From Sacculina carcini (lineage: Eukaryota; Arthropoda; Thecostraca; Sacculinidae), in NCBI GenBank assembly GCA_916048095.2, contig OU696581.1, forward strand, positions 1,171,945 to 1,235,944: a stretch of DNA of 64,000 nt. Reading direction: 5' to 3'. Positions within the stretch are counted from its first letter, which is position 1; every line of letters starts with the position of its first letter. The notes beneath the pieces are model-generated. The model was not told where the DNA came from and searched no databases. It saw nothing but the letters and a program-made list of their open reading frames with translations. Positions 35,601 through 47,949 of this stretch are shown piece after piece. The translations under genes were made by a program, and so were the position numbers.

Positions 35601-35734
35601 AGTGCAACCGCTGTCACACGGCACGCCCTGGTGGTGGTGGTGGCGGCGGTGGTGGATATCGCGGCGGTGGCGGCGGAGGAGGCCCAATGCGCAGGGAGTA
35701 TGGCGGAGGCGGTGGTCGTGACAGACCCTACTGA
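29624..35734 (+). CDS. FUS/TAF15-like: FET-family RNA-binding protein (FUS/EWS/TAF15, cabeza-like)
   Basis: FET proteins are nuclear RNA- and DNA-binding factors of Pol II transcription and splicing. Eight exons join in phase: 29624-29633, 29753-29824, 31170-31610, 31823-31877, 33270-33295, 34543-34682, 35112-35394, 35541-35734 (1221 bp, 406 aa). The N-terminus has spaced tyrosines ([17 protein letters not shown]), then a long Gly/Tyr/Arg/Asp low-complexity exon. The RRM has RNP2 [15 protein letters not shown] and the FET signature [20 protein letters not shown] with [19 protein letters not shown]. An RGG box follows, then a RanBP2-type zinc finger with four cysteines ([20 protein letters not shown], then NRC) and a Gly-rich tail. 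It differs from vertebrate FUS in being [14 protein letters not shown] rather than SYGQ-rich at the N-terminus. Introns contain a SINE-like repeat, a Tigger-like remnant and a Val-like SINE. Confidence 0.95.
29994..30185 (+). mobile_element. SINE-like repeat with A-rich tail
   Basis: A compact 190-bp element containing GCTGCATGTCGTAAGAGGCG and ending in AAATAAAAAAAACT. It lies in FET intron 2. The core resembles a short interspersed repeat seen in other invertebrate genomes, but I cannot name the family. Single copy in this window. Confidence 0.5.
30376..31137. mobile_element. Tigger/pogo-like DNA transposon remnant in FET intron
   Basis: Inverted ends: ACTCGCATATAAGCCGA at 30392-30408 and its complement at about 31110-31126; the right end closes with ACGG at a TA. 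Subterminal copies of CGCATATAAGC occur near 30450 and 31058. It contains a short minus-strand ORF for a pogo-type DNA-binding domain. No DDE catalytic region, so it is non-autonomous. Confidence 0.75.
30478..30672 (-). pseudogene. Pogo/CENP-B-type N-terminal helix-turn-helix, truncated transposase
   Basis: A 64-aa ORF with basic start, [22 protein letters not shown]-like and SNVRRWRK blocks characteristic of the N-terminal HTH of pogo/Tigger transposases and CENP-B. It stops soon after AKQKYGVK, before the second HTH and the DDE domain. The frame is uninterrupted, which could be chance or recent insertion. Antisense to the host FET gene. Confidence 0.7.
31190..31562 (+). repeat. 30-33-bp coding minisatellite ([11 protein letters not shown])
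   Basis: About ten imperfect units of a GGTTACGGAGGTGGCGGACG-type repeat inside FET exon 3. Units differ by whole codons, so length changes keep frame. Confidence 0.85.
34795..35062 (+). mobile_element. tRNA-derived SINE, Val-like family, diverged copy
   Basis: Plus-strand copy with head GGACTCCGTGTGTGGCACA, B-box GGTTCGAAACCC, the family body, and an end in CAGCTGTCACTTGAGGCC. It lies in the FET intron before the second RRM exon and is more diverged than the 24490 copy. Confidence 0.75.
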
Positions 35735-36007
35735 AACACGCGGTACGTCAAGTGTGTTGAATAACACACCAGAAGTGAATTAACAGTCGGTCACGAGTTT
35801 CTCTTTGCTGTTGGTGCAGTGACGTCACGTTTAAATATCACCTGTCATCACACATATTTGCGGTTTTCTCAGGCGTCGAGTTGGTTTTTTACTTGTGTAT
35901 ATATTCCAAGCTCGCGTTCATCATATGTATTGTGAATTTGTGTTTGTTGCGTAGCCGGCATCTTGTCGAGTTGTCATGCTTTGTATGTGGCGCCCGGCGC
36001 ACTTATC

Positions 36008-36013
36008 AATAAA
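36008..36013 (+). terminator. Polyadenylation signal of the FET gene
   Basis: AATAAA about 270 bp after the FET stop, the first canonical hexamer downstream of it. Confidence 0.5.
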
Positions 36014-37244
36014 CTTCACGCTCCGTCGTATCGCAGTGTCGTGAGGGGGCTCGGCAGTGGCGTAGCCAAGGTGGGCTTCTCACATTTGCCAAGCCCCTCT
36101 AAACTCCCGACTACCGAAAGCACCGTCTACCGAAAGCATAATCATGAACATTAATCTTTTCACCACTCTAAATGAAGCCCTGTAATTTTGGTTTAAGTTC
36201 GAGTTCGATTCTGCGTACGAGTAGTTCTTTATGCTTCGCCAAGCCCCCACATCTTTAGACCTTAGCCCCTCCATCGTGTCGATGTGAATGCCGTTACACA
36301 GGACTGGGTACGGGCTACCGGAGAAACTCACAGAATACTTCTAAATGTCCCATTCTATGGGCAATCGATCGGCGGTCTGTTCTTGTTTCGAGAAGTCCTC
36401 GGTGAGAAAATACAGGGTTTGTGTGGTTTAAACCGAAGGGTTTATAAAAAATTAAAAACCTTTTTTTAAATTAGTTTTTTTGACAAATGATTTTTTAGGG
36501 TTGCACGATATGGGAAACATTTTTGGTTTTTGCTGGGGAAGCATCGTAGGTGGTATTTATGATAAATCCTTCATTTTTACGAAAACACATTTGAGTTTCT
36601 ATGAAAAACCCCTGAGTTAAACAAAACTGTGTTTACTGATGAATTAACTTCCATGGACAAAACGATTTTTAGTCACTAGATTTTCATAAATAAGGCCATT
36701 GGCCATATGGGTGTTTAAAATGGACTGTTTTGGCAATTGGAAGCGCTTTAAAACTTTCGTTGCCTATAGATGCCACAAGGTGAAATTCAAGATCATGTGT
36801 GTACATATTTATGATTTTATTTAATATTTAAAAAAAATTTGGTAAGTGGTACTAAAATGTTTACCTGTATACTATAATAGCATGGTACAATCCTTTTTTG
36901 GATTTGTGTAAAAAACAAAAAAACAATGGGTTTTTTCAAACCCTGAGAAAATATATCAGTTTTATGTACGCGTGTATTTGAGAATACAATGCACAAATCC
37001 GTTCGATTGTTCCAATACCAATGTTCTCTCCGGCACGCCAATTGGTGTGTTGCATCTCTGCAAACCTCAGTCTCTGAAACAAATCAACAGTCACATTGTG
37101 AATCGCTCACAGCCACATTGAAACTCCCTGGCAGCTCGCAGTGGTGGTCAGTGCTTGTTGGCGAATCATGCTGATAATTCAGTATTAACTGAACGCTCGG
37201 AAAATTCCACTGGAGCGTAATGAGCCAACTCTTCATTTTTCCAC
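36014..37244. other. Intergenic, transposon scraps only
   Basis: CAGTGGCGTAGCC at 36055 resembles a hAT-type terminus; a phrase like GCCAAGCCCC recurs at 36088 and 36239 and, diverged, near 60001. No gene recognised. AT-rich from 36400 on. Confidence 0.4.
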
Positions 37245-37369
37245 AACAGTAAAATGTCTAGAAACGAATCGGGATCGATCTAACACATATATTCTCCAGT
37301 TCGGCGTTTAATTCCCCACATGTTAAGGATCATTGTTCTAAACTGAAGTGCCTACAGAGTGAATCAAAT
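37245..37369 (+). repeat. Partial unit 0 of the segmental array, empty hAT site
   Basis: Homologous to the stretch just before each hAT insertion in the array (compare 40115-40201), but with only one copy of TTCTAAAC (37336-37343) and no hAT sequence. Confidence 0.7.
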
Positions 37370-37962
37370 CATAAGCAGCTAAATAAGATGGAAATAAACC
37401 AAGCATGAATAGTATAGGCCAACAAATACCTGTAATTAGCACGTGGTCGCATGAAGAGCGGAATTATGCAGTGGAAACCTGTAACCAACCAGCACAAGTC
37501 AATTAGAACACACACAAACATCGTTGACGAGTACACATGAAGTTAGACGCGTGAAGTTTCTATCAGAGCTTGTTTTCAAATCATTACGACAGTGTCATAG
37601 GCCCAGACACAAGCTGAAAATCATCATTGACGGTAACAGTGTGTAAAACACAAACACACACACACAGACAGCCACATATAGAAACTGACACACACACAGA
37701 CAGCCACATATAGATACTGACACACACACAGACGCACCTAGTGAGACAGTGGCGGTGGAGTTTTGGAGAGCCCGGGATAGCAGTCAATGTCCACCTGTCG
37801 ACAGTGACAATATACAGTACAAGCAGACTGGTGATTTATACCAGCACTGTGACCAGATATAACAATAACAACGTCAGAGAGGGCAAGCAGTGATATCTTC
37901 ACATTGTGTAGATATCAGAACGTGCTTATCATCACGTGCGACAATCAATCACGTGCGACCTA

Positions 37963-38488
37963 GGGCGTGTTTCATTATCAATGCTGAAGCGCTAGGAAGC
38001 GCTTCACAGTGTTACATTATCAATGCTGAAGTTGGAGTGAAGTACTTCACTGCGCTTCACTCGGAAGGCTTGAAGCAGAAGGCATTAGGCAATCATTGCG
38101 CTTTAGCGACATTCCCTTTCCCGTGTGCTGTTTGTTTTGGAATTGAATAGAGGAATAGAATATATTTGTTGAGGACTATATAATATAGAATATATTTTGT
38201 GTGAGCATTTTGTTCGCCATAGCGGACGGCTTAAAGTATTTGTGTGCTATTTGTGTAAATCCGACAATGCTGAGATTAGCGCAGCTCCATATGGAATTAA
38301 TGAATCCATGAACTAAAATTCAGCAAAACAAATTTTTTGGACCAGAAAGATTGTGGATTTATTCGCACTCAGCTGTTCAAAATAGTCAAACAAGCGTCAT
38401 TGATGTATCACTTCACAAAGTGTTTCATTATCCGTTCACTTCCATCAACTTCCTTCAGCGCTTACGTTAGTGATAATGAAACACGCCC
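37963..38488. mobile_element. MITE with 18-bp inverted ends, copy in unit A
   Basis: Ends GGGCGTGTTTCATTATCA and TGATAATGAAACACGCCC, flanked by CTA on both sides (a 3-bp duplication as in PIF/Harbinger-type insertions). It contains further internal inverted words (AAGCGCT, AGTGAAG). No ORF of note. Confidence 0.8.
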
Positions 38489-38667
38489 CTAGTAATGTAT
38501 CGTTGTCTCACATTAGACAGTACATAGGATACATGTGAACAGAAAATCGTCTGAATTTGAACTGCCTAAGTATAGTTTTGAAACTAAGACCAGACATTGA
38601 TCTAATTAAATAATTAGATCTCGGGTGTATTTGTCACGTGTTTTCTAATCAGACAAATCAAACTCAC

Positions 38668-38760
38668 CAACGAGCGAGTCTACTGGTGATTCTAGTATTC
38701 CCCCAGCTGGTCGCATAGATGGCGCCACCCACCACAACATCAACGGAGATACGCGACACA
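38668..38760 (-). other. Exon-like 93-bp block, five copies (unit A)
   Basis: On the minus strand an acceptor-like TTTGTCAG is followed by 93 bp open in one frame (VSRISVDVVVGGAIYATSW then GNTRITSRLARW) and a donor-like GTGAGT. Copies: 42323-42415, 44654-44746, 49364-49456, 52996-53088, all exactly 93 bp and all open. Changes between copies are replacements (T/P, S/N, T/I, R/L), so there is no sign of purifying selection. Protein family not recognised; it may be a duplicated exon relic. Confidence 0.3.
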
Positions 38761-38944
38761 CTGACAAACAACAGGCAAATACTCGGGTGTATACGAGATT
38801 CAATACACAAATACAGAACACACACACACAAGCGCAAAACATACATCAGAGCTTGTTGAGTAATCATGTGCTATCATAGGCCCAGACACAAGCAATGGCT
38901 CATCATTTAAATGAGTGAACATCAGACAAATGAACTGTGTTAAG

Positions 38945-39018
38945 ATAAAACACGACAACAGCTTACCTGAACTGGAACTAATAGAAGAGCAGAAAATAAT
39001 CTTCACATAGCAGATGCC
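38945..39018 (-). other. Exon-like short block with strong splice consensus (unit A)
   Basis: On the minus strand TTTTTCGCAG precedes about 55 bp (GICYVKIIFCSSISSS) that ends at a consensus donor CAG-GTAAGC. Copies near 42605-42675, 44945-45010, 49660-49720 and 53285-53350 retain the donor. Function unknown. Confidence 0.25.
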
Positions 39019-39588
39019 TGCGAAAAACACAGATAAACATGTAGAATAGACTATAAATAACGGAACATATTAAAACCAGCATTTGCAGGGCGAAAGTCAG
39101 AGAGGGCAAGCAAATATATCGTCAACGTTGATAACGAAACATGCTTATCATCACACTTATACAAGACATAGAATAAGTCAGACTTACACAGATACACAGT
39201 ATGAGAAGCGGTCTGATTTAAACACACCAGGACACATGAATCACAGCAGATTTGAAGGCACAAATAACGTACCTAAACCGTAATGGGCGCAAGACCAGAT
39301 AATGCCATTGAAAAACAAACACCTGCACGAAACACACACACACACATACAAACGTGTAAATTACGCACTATGGAGAGACGTGAATGCTTCCATTGGGAAG
39401 ACTCAGAGAGGGCAAGCAAATATATCGTCAACGTTGATAACGAAACATGCTTATCATCACACTTATACAAGACATAGAACCAGTAAGGCGCCGTGTTCGG
39501 CGATGAACGAGCGAGCGCGAAGCTATCATATGTAATCAAACTTTGTCGTAAATGCATTTGTCTAAATACGATATTGATCACACACACA

Positions 39589-39619
39589 GCAATCTCCGTC
39601 AGTTCTCGACGGAGATTGC
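39589..39619. repeat. Perfect 12-bp-stem hairpin (unit A)
   Basis: GCAATCTCCGTC, a 7-base loop, then GACGGAGATTGC. Copies at about 43246-43276 and 50288-50318; in unit C the second arm is truncated. Confidence 0.75.
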
Positions 39620-40201
39620 TACCCAACAAAGAAAACCGATTGTTGATCGGGCTTACGGTTCCAGAGATATAAGACTCTCAAAAAGCATGGGCAAAGTTTT
39701 CCGCTAAAATATAAAAGTGCATATGACACGTGCCCCACTGGGCACTGACATTATTCGGCATGGTCTCATTCGTGGCAGGAAGGATTGGGCTACCCAACAA
39801 AAAAAATGCAAGTTAATCGGACTTATGGTTCCAGAGATATAAGCCTCTGAAAAACGTGACCACGGCCGGCCGGCGGGCCGCTCATACTCATTTTTCTAGT
39901 CACACCAAGTATGAACTTGCTCGCTTCGCTCGCTCGTAATAAGTCAGACTTACACAGAGACATAGTATGAGAAGCGGTCTGATTTAAACACACCAGGATC
40001 CATGAATCACAGCAGATTTGAAGGCACAAATAACGTACCTAAACTGTAATGGGCGCAAGACCAGATACTACTCTCTAACTACAAACACCTGCGCTAATGT
40101 CATTAAGTTAGTAGAAACGAATTCGGGTCGATATAACACACATTTGTTCTCCAATACAGTCCGACGTTTAATTCATCACGTTACGGACCACTGTTCTCAA
40201 C

Positions 40202-41950
40202 CAGTGGCTCCCAAAGTGAGCGGTACCGGCCGTGGAAAGATCTGGGGGCGGTGAGGACGAAGCAGGCGTACAATGAACGACAATGAAGGTTACTGGTGCA
40301 ATGTTTATCTACCATTCCATGTTGCTGAAACGGTTAAAACTGCTCAATATATATTGGTTTACTAAATTGGGTTATATTTGTGCATTTCACAAACAAACGT
40401 GTATTTCACAATAAAACTCATCACACATTTGTTCTTGTTGTTCAATAATTATTGTCCTATATCGCTTTCAAGTCTTCCTTCCAAACTCCTTGAATCAGCT
40501 ATTCACGAACAACTCTCTCCTGTGATAAATCCTATTCTCGACCCATTCCAGTCCGGTTTCGTCTCACATCATTCCACAGAATCTCTTACTTTTCCTTGTA
40601 AATGATATCTTCCAATCCTTTGCCTGGTGATGCAGTCCTCCTCGTCCTACTTGATCTTTCCTCCGCCTTCGATCTTGCAAATCACCCTATATTGCTCAAA
40701 GACCTGGCTTCTGCTGGCTTATCCTCTTCTGCTCTCTTTCTCATGATTTCATATTTTTCAGATTTTATGGTTCTAACTCTTCATTTTCTTTCCCTCTTTT
40801 GCTTTCTAACGGTGTGCCTCAGGGCTCTATTCTTGGTTCTCTCCTTTTCCATCTATATATGTCTTCTCTCTGCCCTATTCTACGTAAATTCCCCATTTCA
40901 TATCATATCTACGCTGATGATATGCAACTATACGTTCCGATGTCAAAATTATCTTATAATCTGCTCTAATGGGCATCACATCCTGGGTATCTTCCCGCCA
41001 ACTCATCATCAACCATTCTAAAACCGAATACATGGTCTTCCATCCTCCAAGAATCTCTTCCCCGCCTCTCTCTCTCTGTCTCCCTATCTGCTTGTGTTTG
41101 TAATCTTGGGGTCTACTTCGATCCCTCTCTGTCATTCGCTAACAATTTTGCGCATATATCGCGATCCTGCAGGCTCATTCTCAGACAACTCTATCCCATC
41201 CGTCCTTACATTGACACTAACTCGGCCATTACGCTCATCCAATCCTTAATTTTCCATCGTTTAGACTATTGTAACTATCTGTTTCTTCACACCTCATCTA
41301 AATCTCTTCGCTCCCTACAAATGTTATTGAACCAATCATGTCGCTTTGTCTTCCGTCTTCCTCCGCGCACGTCAACTTCTCCCTACTTACATAAACTTGG
41401 CTGGCTTCCTGTTCAGGCTCGGATTAACTATAAACTGTGCTGTCTTATCTTTATCTTTAAAATTATCCGCTCACCCTCCTCTCCTTCTTACCTCCGCTCT
41501 CTACTATCTAAACCTCAACACTCAGGTCGTCGTCTTCACTCTCTTCACCGTCCTCGAGCAGTTTTGGAGTCGACCTGGTCGGCGAAATCTTTCTACTTCT
41601 TTGCTCCTCGTCTCTTTAACTCTATGCCTTCTCGTATCCGGTCATCTCCTTCACTTCGACCCTTCTCTTCTGCTCTTCATGCACATCTTCTTGAGTCTAC
41701 CTCTCCCTGTTGAATGGTTTCGTGTTTTTCTGTTGTATATACGCCTGTTCAATTTTGTCATGCTCTTAGCTATTCATTTGTTTCACTTATTATATACATA
41801 TTATAACATACATATTATATTGTTTTGATTTCATGCTGTCATCGCACCATTGTACATTTGGCGCTATATTAAATACATGTTGTTGTGCGTGTGTGGGAGA
41901 GGGAGCGCTTGGAATTCACCGGGGAGCCTGCTAAAGTTTGGAAACCACTG
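40202..41950. mobile_element. hAT-like element in unit A, with nested LINE
   Basis: Ends CAGTGGCTCCCAAAGTG and CTTTGGAAACCACTG-like, flanked by TTCTCAAC (40194-40201) and TTCTAAAC (41951-41958), an 8-bp duplication with one mismatch as expected for hAT. The interior is mostly an inserted LINE; no hAT transposase. Confidence 0.75.
40430..41880 (+). pseudogene. CR1/L2-like LINE RT fragment in unit A
   Basis: Frameshifted pieces of reverse transcriptase: SLPSKLLESAIHEQL, VLLDLSSAFDLANHPILL, LSNGVPQGSIL-type, then a C-terminal ORF (41321-41713) with LNQSCRFVFRLPP, LGWLPVQARINYKL, and SFYFFAPRLFNSMPSRIR. The AUG-proximal domains and endonuclease are absent. Frameshifts show it is dead. Confidence 0.85.
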
Positions 41951-41959
41951 TTCTAAACT

Positions 41960-44290
41960 ATCATAAGCAGCTAAATATAATGGAAATAAACCAAGCATGA
42001 ATAATATAGACCAACAAATACCTGTAATTAGCACGTGGTCGAATGAAGAGCGGAATTATGCAGTGGAAACCTGGAACCAACCAGCACAAGTTAATTAGAA
42101 CACACACAAACATCGTTGACGAGTACACATGAAGTTAGACGCGTGAAGTTTCTATCAGAGCTTGTTTTCAAATCATTACGACAGTGTCATAGGCCCAGAC
42201 ACAAGCTGAAAATCATCATTGACGGTATAGTTTTGAAACTAAGACCAGACACAGATCTAATTAAATAATTAGATCTCGGGTGTATTTGTCACGTGTTTTC
42301 TTGTCAGATAAATCAAACTCACCAGCGAGCGAGTCTATTGGGGATTCTAGTATTCCCCCAGCTGGTCGCATAGATGGCGCCACCCACCACAACATCAACG
42401 GAGATACGCGACACACTGACAAACAACAGGCAAATACTCGGGTGTATACGAGACTCAATACACAAATACAGAACACACACACACAAGCGCAAAACATACA
42501 TCAGAGCTTGTTGAGTAATCATGTGCTATCATAGGCCCAGACACAAGCAATGGCTCATCATTTAAATGAGTGAACATCAGACAAATGAACTGTGTTAAGA
42601 TAAAACACGACAACAGCTTACCTGAACTGGAACGAATAGAAGAGCAGAAAATGATCTTCACATAGCAGATGCCTGCGAAAAACACAGACAAACATGTAGA
42701 ATAGACACTAAATAACGGAACATATTAAAACCAGCATTTGCAGGGAGAAAGTCAGAGAGGGCAAGCAAATATATCGTCAACGTTGATAACGAAACATGCT
42801 TATCATCACACTTATACAAGACATAGAATAAGTCAGACTTACACAGATACACAGTATGAGAAGCGGTCTGATATAAACACACCAGGACCCATGAATCAAA
42901 GAAGATTTGAAGGCACAAATAACGTACCTAAACTGTAATGGGCGCAAGACCAGATAATGCCATTGAATAACACCTGCACGAAACACACACACATACAAAC
43001 GTGTAAATTACGCACTATGGAGAGGCGTGAAGACGTGAATGCTTCCATTGGGAAGACTCAGAGAGGGCAAGCAAATATATCGTCAACGTTGATAACGAAA
43101 CATGCTTATCATCACACTTATACAAGACATAGAACCAGTAATAGCCGTGTTCGGCGATGAACGAGCGAGCGCGAAGCTATCATATGTAATCGAACTTTGT
43201 CGTAAATGCATTTGTCTAAATACGATATTGGTCACACACACATAGCAATCTCCGTCAGTCCTCGACGGAGATTGCTACCCAACAAAGAAAACCGCTTGTT
43301 AATCCGACTTACGGTTCCAGAGATATAAGACTCAAAAAGCATGGGCAAAGTTTTCCGCTAAAATATAAAAGGGCATATGGCACGTGCCCCACTGGGCACT
43401 GACATGATTCGGCATGGTCTCATTCGCGGCAGGAAGGATTGGGCTACCCAACAAAAAATGCATGTTAATCGGACTTATGGTTCCAGAGATAAGCCCCTGA
43501 AAAACGGGTAAAAAGTTGTTTTCGAAAAAGTAGGAGGGCATTTGGGACGTGCCACGTGCCACAGTGGGCACTGACATGATTCGGCTTAGTCTCATCCGCG
43601 GCAAGAAGGATGAGGCTACCCAACAAAAAAATGCATGTTAATCGGACTTATGGTTCCAGAGATATAAGCCTCTGAAAAGCGTGACCACGTCCGGCCGGCC
43701 GGCGGGCCGCTCATACTCATTTTTCTAGTCACACCAAGTATGAACTTGCTCGCTTCGCTCGCTCGTAATAAGTCAGACTTACACAGAGACATAGTATGAG
43801 AAGCGGTCTGATTTAAACACACACACACACCAGGACCCATAAATAAAACAACAACAAACACCTGCACGAATGTCATGAAGTTAGTAGAAACGAATTCGGG
43901 TCGATATAACACACATTTGTTCTCCAATCCAGTCCGACGTTTAATTCATCACGTTACGGACCACTGTTCTCAACCAGTGGCTCCCAAAGTGAGCGGTACC
44001 GGCCGTGGAAAGATCTGGGGTGCGGTGAGGACGAAGCAGGCGTACAATGAATGACAATGAAGGTTACTGGTGCAATGTTTATCTACCATTCCATGTTGCT
44101 GAAACGGTTAAAACTGCTAAACATATATTGTTTTACTAATTTGGGTTATATTAGTGAAATACACATTTGTTTGTTTCCTGTGTGTGTGTCTGTGTGTTCA
44201 TGTGTCTGTGCGTATGTGTGTGGGAGAGGGGGCGCCAGGAATTCACCGGGGAGCCAGCCTGCAAAAGTTTGGAAACCACTGTTCTAAACT
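41960..44290 (+). repeat. Segmental duplication unit B (about 2.3 kb)
   Basis: Same order as unit A but lacks the roughly 930-bp minisatellite-plus-MITE segment and has a short hAT (43975-44281) with no LINE. The GGACTTATGGTTCC-type module is present in three copies. Confidence 0.9.
43975..44281. mobile_element. hAT-like MITE in unit B, LINE-free
   Basis: Same ends and same flanks as the unit A copy but only 307 bp, with a GTGTGT-rich centre in place of the LINE. Confidence 0.75.
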
Positions 44291-46053
44291 ATCATAAGCA
44301 GCTAAATAAAATGGAAATAAACCAAGCATGAGTAATATAGGCCAACAAATACCTGTAATTAGCAGGTGGTCGCATGAAGAGCGGAATTATGCAGTGGAAA
44401 CCTGGAACCAACCAGCACAAGTTAATTAGAACACACACAAACATCGTTGACGAGTACACATGAAGTTAGACGCGTGAAGTTTCTATCAGAGCTTGTTTTC
44501 AAATCATTACGACAGTGTCATAGGCCCAGACACAAGCTGAAAATCATCATTGACGGTATAGTTTTGAAACTAAGACCAGACACAGATCTAATTAAATAAT
44601 TAGATCTCGGGTGTATTTGTCACGTGTTTTCTTGTCAGAAAAATAAAACTCACCAACGAGCGAGTCTACTGGTGATTCTAGTATTCCCCCAGCTGGTCGC
44701 ATAGATGGCGCCACCCACCACAACATCAACGGAGATACGCGACACACTGACAAACAACAGACAAATACTCGGGTGTATACGAGACTCAATACACAAATAC
44801 AGAACACACACACACAAGCGCAAAACATACATCAGAGCTTGTTGAGTAATCATGTGCTATCATAGGCCCAGACACAAGCAATGCCTCATCATTTAAATGA
44901 GTGAACATCAGACAAATGAACTGTGTTCAGATAAAACACGACAACAGCTTACCTGAACTGGAACGAATAGAAGAGCAGAAAATAATCTTCACATAGCAGA
45001 TGCCTGCGAAAAACACAGACAAACATGTAAAATAGACACTAAACAACGGAACATATTAAAACCAGCATTTGCAGACCAGAAGTCAGAGAGGGCAAGCAAA
45101 AATATCGTCAACGTTGATAACGAAACATGCTTATCATCACACTTATACAAGACATAAAATAAGTCAGCCTTACACAGAGACATAGTATGAGAAGCGGTCT
45201 CATTTAAATATACCAGGACACATGAATCAAAGGATATTTGAAGGTACAAATAACGTACCTAAACTGAAATGGGCACAAGACCAGATAATGTCATTGAACA
45301 ACAAACACCTGCACGAAACACACACACACACATACAAACGTGTAAATTACGCACTATGGAGAGACGTAAAGACGTGAATGCTTCTATTGGGAAGACTCAG
45401 AGAGGGCAAGCAAATATATCGTCAACGTTGATAACGAAACATGCTTATCATCACACTTATACAAGACATAGAACCAGTAATAGCCGTGTTCGGCGATGAA
45501 CGAGCGAGCGCGAAGCTATCATATGTAATCAAACTTTGTCGTAAATGCATTTGTCTAAATATGATATTGGTCACACACACATAGCAATCTCCGTCAGTCC
45601 TCGACGGAGAGGATTCGGCATGGTCTCATTCGCGGCAGGAAGGATTGGGCTACCCAACAAAAAAATGAATGTTAATCGGACTTATGGTTCCAGAGATATA
45701 AGCCTCTGAAAAGCGTGAGCACGGCCGGCCGGCGGGCCGCTCATACTCATTTTTATAGTCACACCAAGTATGAACTTGCTCGCTTCGCTCGCTCGTAATA
45801 AGTCAGACTTACACAGAGACATAGTATGAGAAGCGGTCTGATTTAAACACACCAGGTCACATGAATCAAAGGATATTTGAAGGCACAAATAACGTACCTA
45901 AACTGTAATGGGCGCAAGACCAGATAATACCATTGAACACCTGCGCTAATGTCATGAAGTTAGTAGAAACGAATTCGGGTCGATATAACACACATTTGAT
46001 CTCCAGTCCAGTCCGAGGTTTAATTCATCACGTTACGGACCACTGTTCTCAAC

Positions 46054-47652
46054 CAGTGGCTCCCAAAGTGGGCGGTACCGGCCGTGGAAAGATCTGGGGG
46101 CGGTGAGGACGAAGCAGGCGTACAATGAACGACAATGAAGGTTACTAGTGCAATGTCAATCTACCATTACATGTTGCGGAAACGGTTAAAACTGCTCAAT
46201 ATATATTGGTTTACTAAATTGGGTTATATTTGTGCAATTCACAAACAAACAAATGTGTATTTCACAATAAAACTCATCACACATTTGTTCTTACTGTCCT
46301 AATAATTATCGTCCTATATCGCTTTCAAGTCTTCCTTCCAAACTCCTTGAGTCAGCTATTCACGAACAACTCTCTCCTGTTATAAATCCTATTCTCGACC
46401 CATTCCAGTACGGTTTCGTCTCACATCATTCTACCGAATCTCTTTTAATTTGCCTTGTAAATGATATCTTCCAATCCTTTGCCTGGTGATACTTTCCTCC
46501 TCGTCCTACTTGATCTTTCCTCCGCCTTCGATCTTGTAAATCACCCTATATTGCTCAAATACCTTGCTTCTGCTGGCTTATCCTCTTCTGCTCTCTCTCT
46601 CATGAATTCATATTTTTCTTGCCGTTCTTTTTCTGTGCGTTCTCTTCCTCTTCTTCCCCTCTTTTGCTTTCTAACGGTGTGCCTCAGGGCTCTATTCTTG
46701 GTCCTCTCTTTTTCAATCTGTATATGTCTTCTCTCTGCCCTATTCTACGCAAATTCCCCATTTCATACCATATCTACGCTGATGATCTGCAACTATACAT
46801 TCAGCTATCAAAATTCTCTCATAATCTGCTCTCTAAGTCATTTTGCGACATCACATCCTGGACATTTTCCCGCCAACTCATCATCAACCATTCTAAAACT
46901 GAATACATGGTCTTCATCCTCCAAGAATCTCTCCCCCGTCTCTTTCTGTCTCCCTATCAGCTTGTGTTCGTAATCTTGGGGTCTACTTCGATCCCTCTGT
47001 CATTCGCTAACAATTTCGCGCATATATCGCGATCCTGCAGGCTCATTCTCAGACAAATCTATCCCATCCGTGCTTACATTGACACTAACTCGGTCATTAT
47101 TCCCATCCAATCCTTAATTTTCCCTCGTCTAGACTGTTGTAACTCTTGATTTCTTCACGCCTCATCTAAATATCTTCGCTCCCTACAAAGGTTATTGAAC
47201 CAGTCATGTCGCTTTGTCTTCCGTCTTCCTCCGCGCACGTCAACTTCTCCCTATTTACGTAAACTTGGCCTTAGTCGGCGAAATCTTTCTACTTATTTGC
47301 TGCTCGTCTCTATAACTCCTTACCTTCTCGTATCCGGTCATCACCTTCACTTCGATCCTTCTCTTCTGCTCTTCATGTACATCTTCTTGAGTCTACCTCT
47401 CCCTGTTGAATGGTTTCGTGTTTTTCTGTTGTATATACGCCTGTTCAATTTTGTCATGCTCTTAGCTATTCATTTGTTTCACTTATTATATACATATTAT
47501 AACATACATATTACATTGTTTGGAATTCATCCTGTCATCGCACCATTGTATATTTGGCGCTATATTAAATACATGTTGTTGTGCGTGTGTGGGGGAGGCA
47601 GAGCGCTAGGAATTCACCAGGGAGCCAGCCTGCAAAAGTTTGGAAACCACTG
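46054..47652. mobile_element. hAT-like element in unit C, with nested LINE
   Basis: Same termini and insertion point as in unit A; interior occupied by the LINE fragment. Confidence 0.75.
46290..47580 (+). pseudogene. CR1/L2-like LINE RT fragment in unit C
   Basis: Same LINE as unit A: FDLVNHPILL, NGVPQGSILGPLFFNLYMSS, and the catalytic IYADDLQLYIQL in an open frame at 46619-47149. Lacks the LGWLPVQARINYKL segment present in unit A through an internal deletion near 47268. Confidence 0.85.
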
Positions 47653-47949
47653 TTCTAAACTACCATAAGCAGCTAAATAAAATGGAACTAAATCAAGCAT
47701 GAATAATATAGACCAACAAATACCTGTAATTAGCAGGTGGTCGCATGAAGAGCGGAATTATGCAGTGGAATCCTGGAACCAACCAGCACAAGTTAATTAG
47801 AACACACACAAACATCGTTGACGAGTACACATAAAGTTGGACGCGTGAAGTTTCTATCAGAGCTTGTTTTCAAATCATTACGACAGTGTCATAGGCCCAG
47901 ACACAAGCTGAAAATCATCATTGACGGTAACTGTGTGTAAAACACAAAC

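Larger units (their letters stand above)
37370..41959 (+). repeat. Segmental duplication unit A (about 4.6 kb)
   Basis: Begins at CATAAGCAGCTAAATA. Holds, in order, a three-unit minisatellite (about 37660-37735), a MITE, a 93-bp exon-like block (38668-38760), two copies of an LALS-type block (about 39098 and 39407), a perfect hairpin (39589-39619), two copies of a GGACTTATGGTTCC-type module, and a hAT-like element with a nested LINE. Confidence 0.9.
44291..47661 (+). repeat. Segmental duplication unit C (about 3.4 kb)
   Basis: Lacks the minisatellite-plus-MITE segment and has the hAT with nested LINE. The hairpin arm at about 45585-45612 is fused directly to a downstream module by an internal deletion. 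Confidence 0.9.

Noticed and set aside
46619-47149. Retron or diversity-generating reverse transcriptase
   Set aside because: The motifs (VPQGSILGP, YADD) and C-terminal blocks are those of non-LTR retrotransposons; copies are truncated, frameshifted and embedded in an animal segmental duplication.
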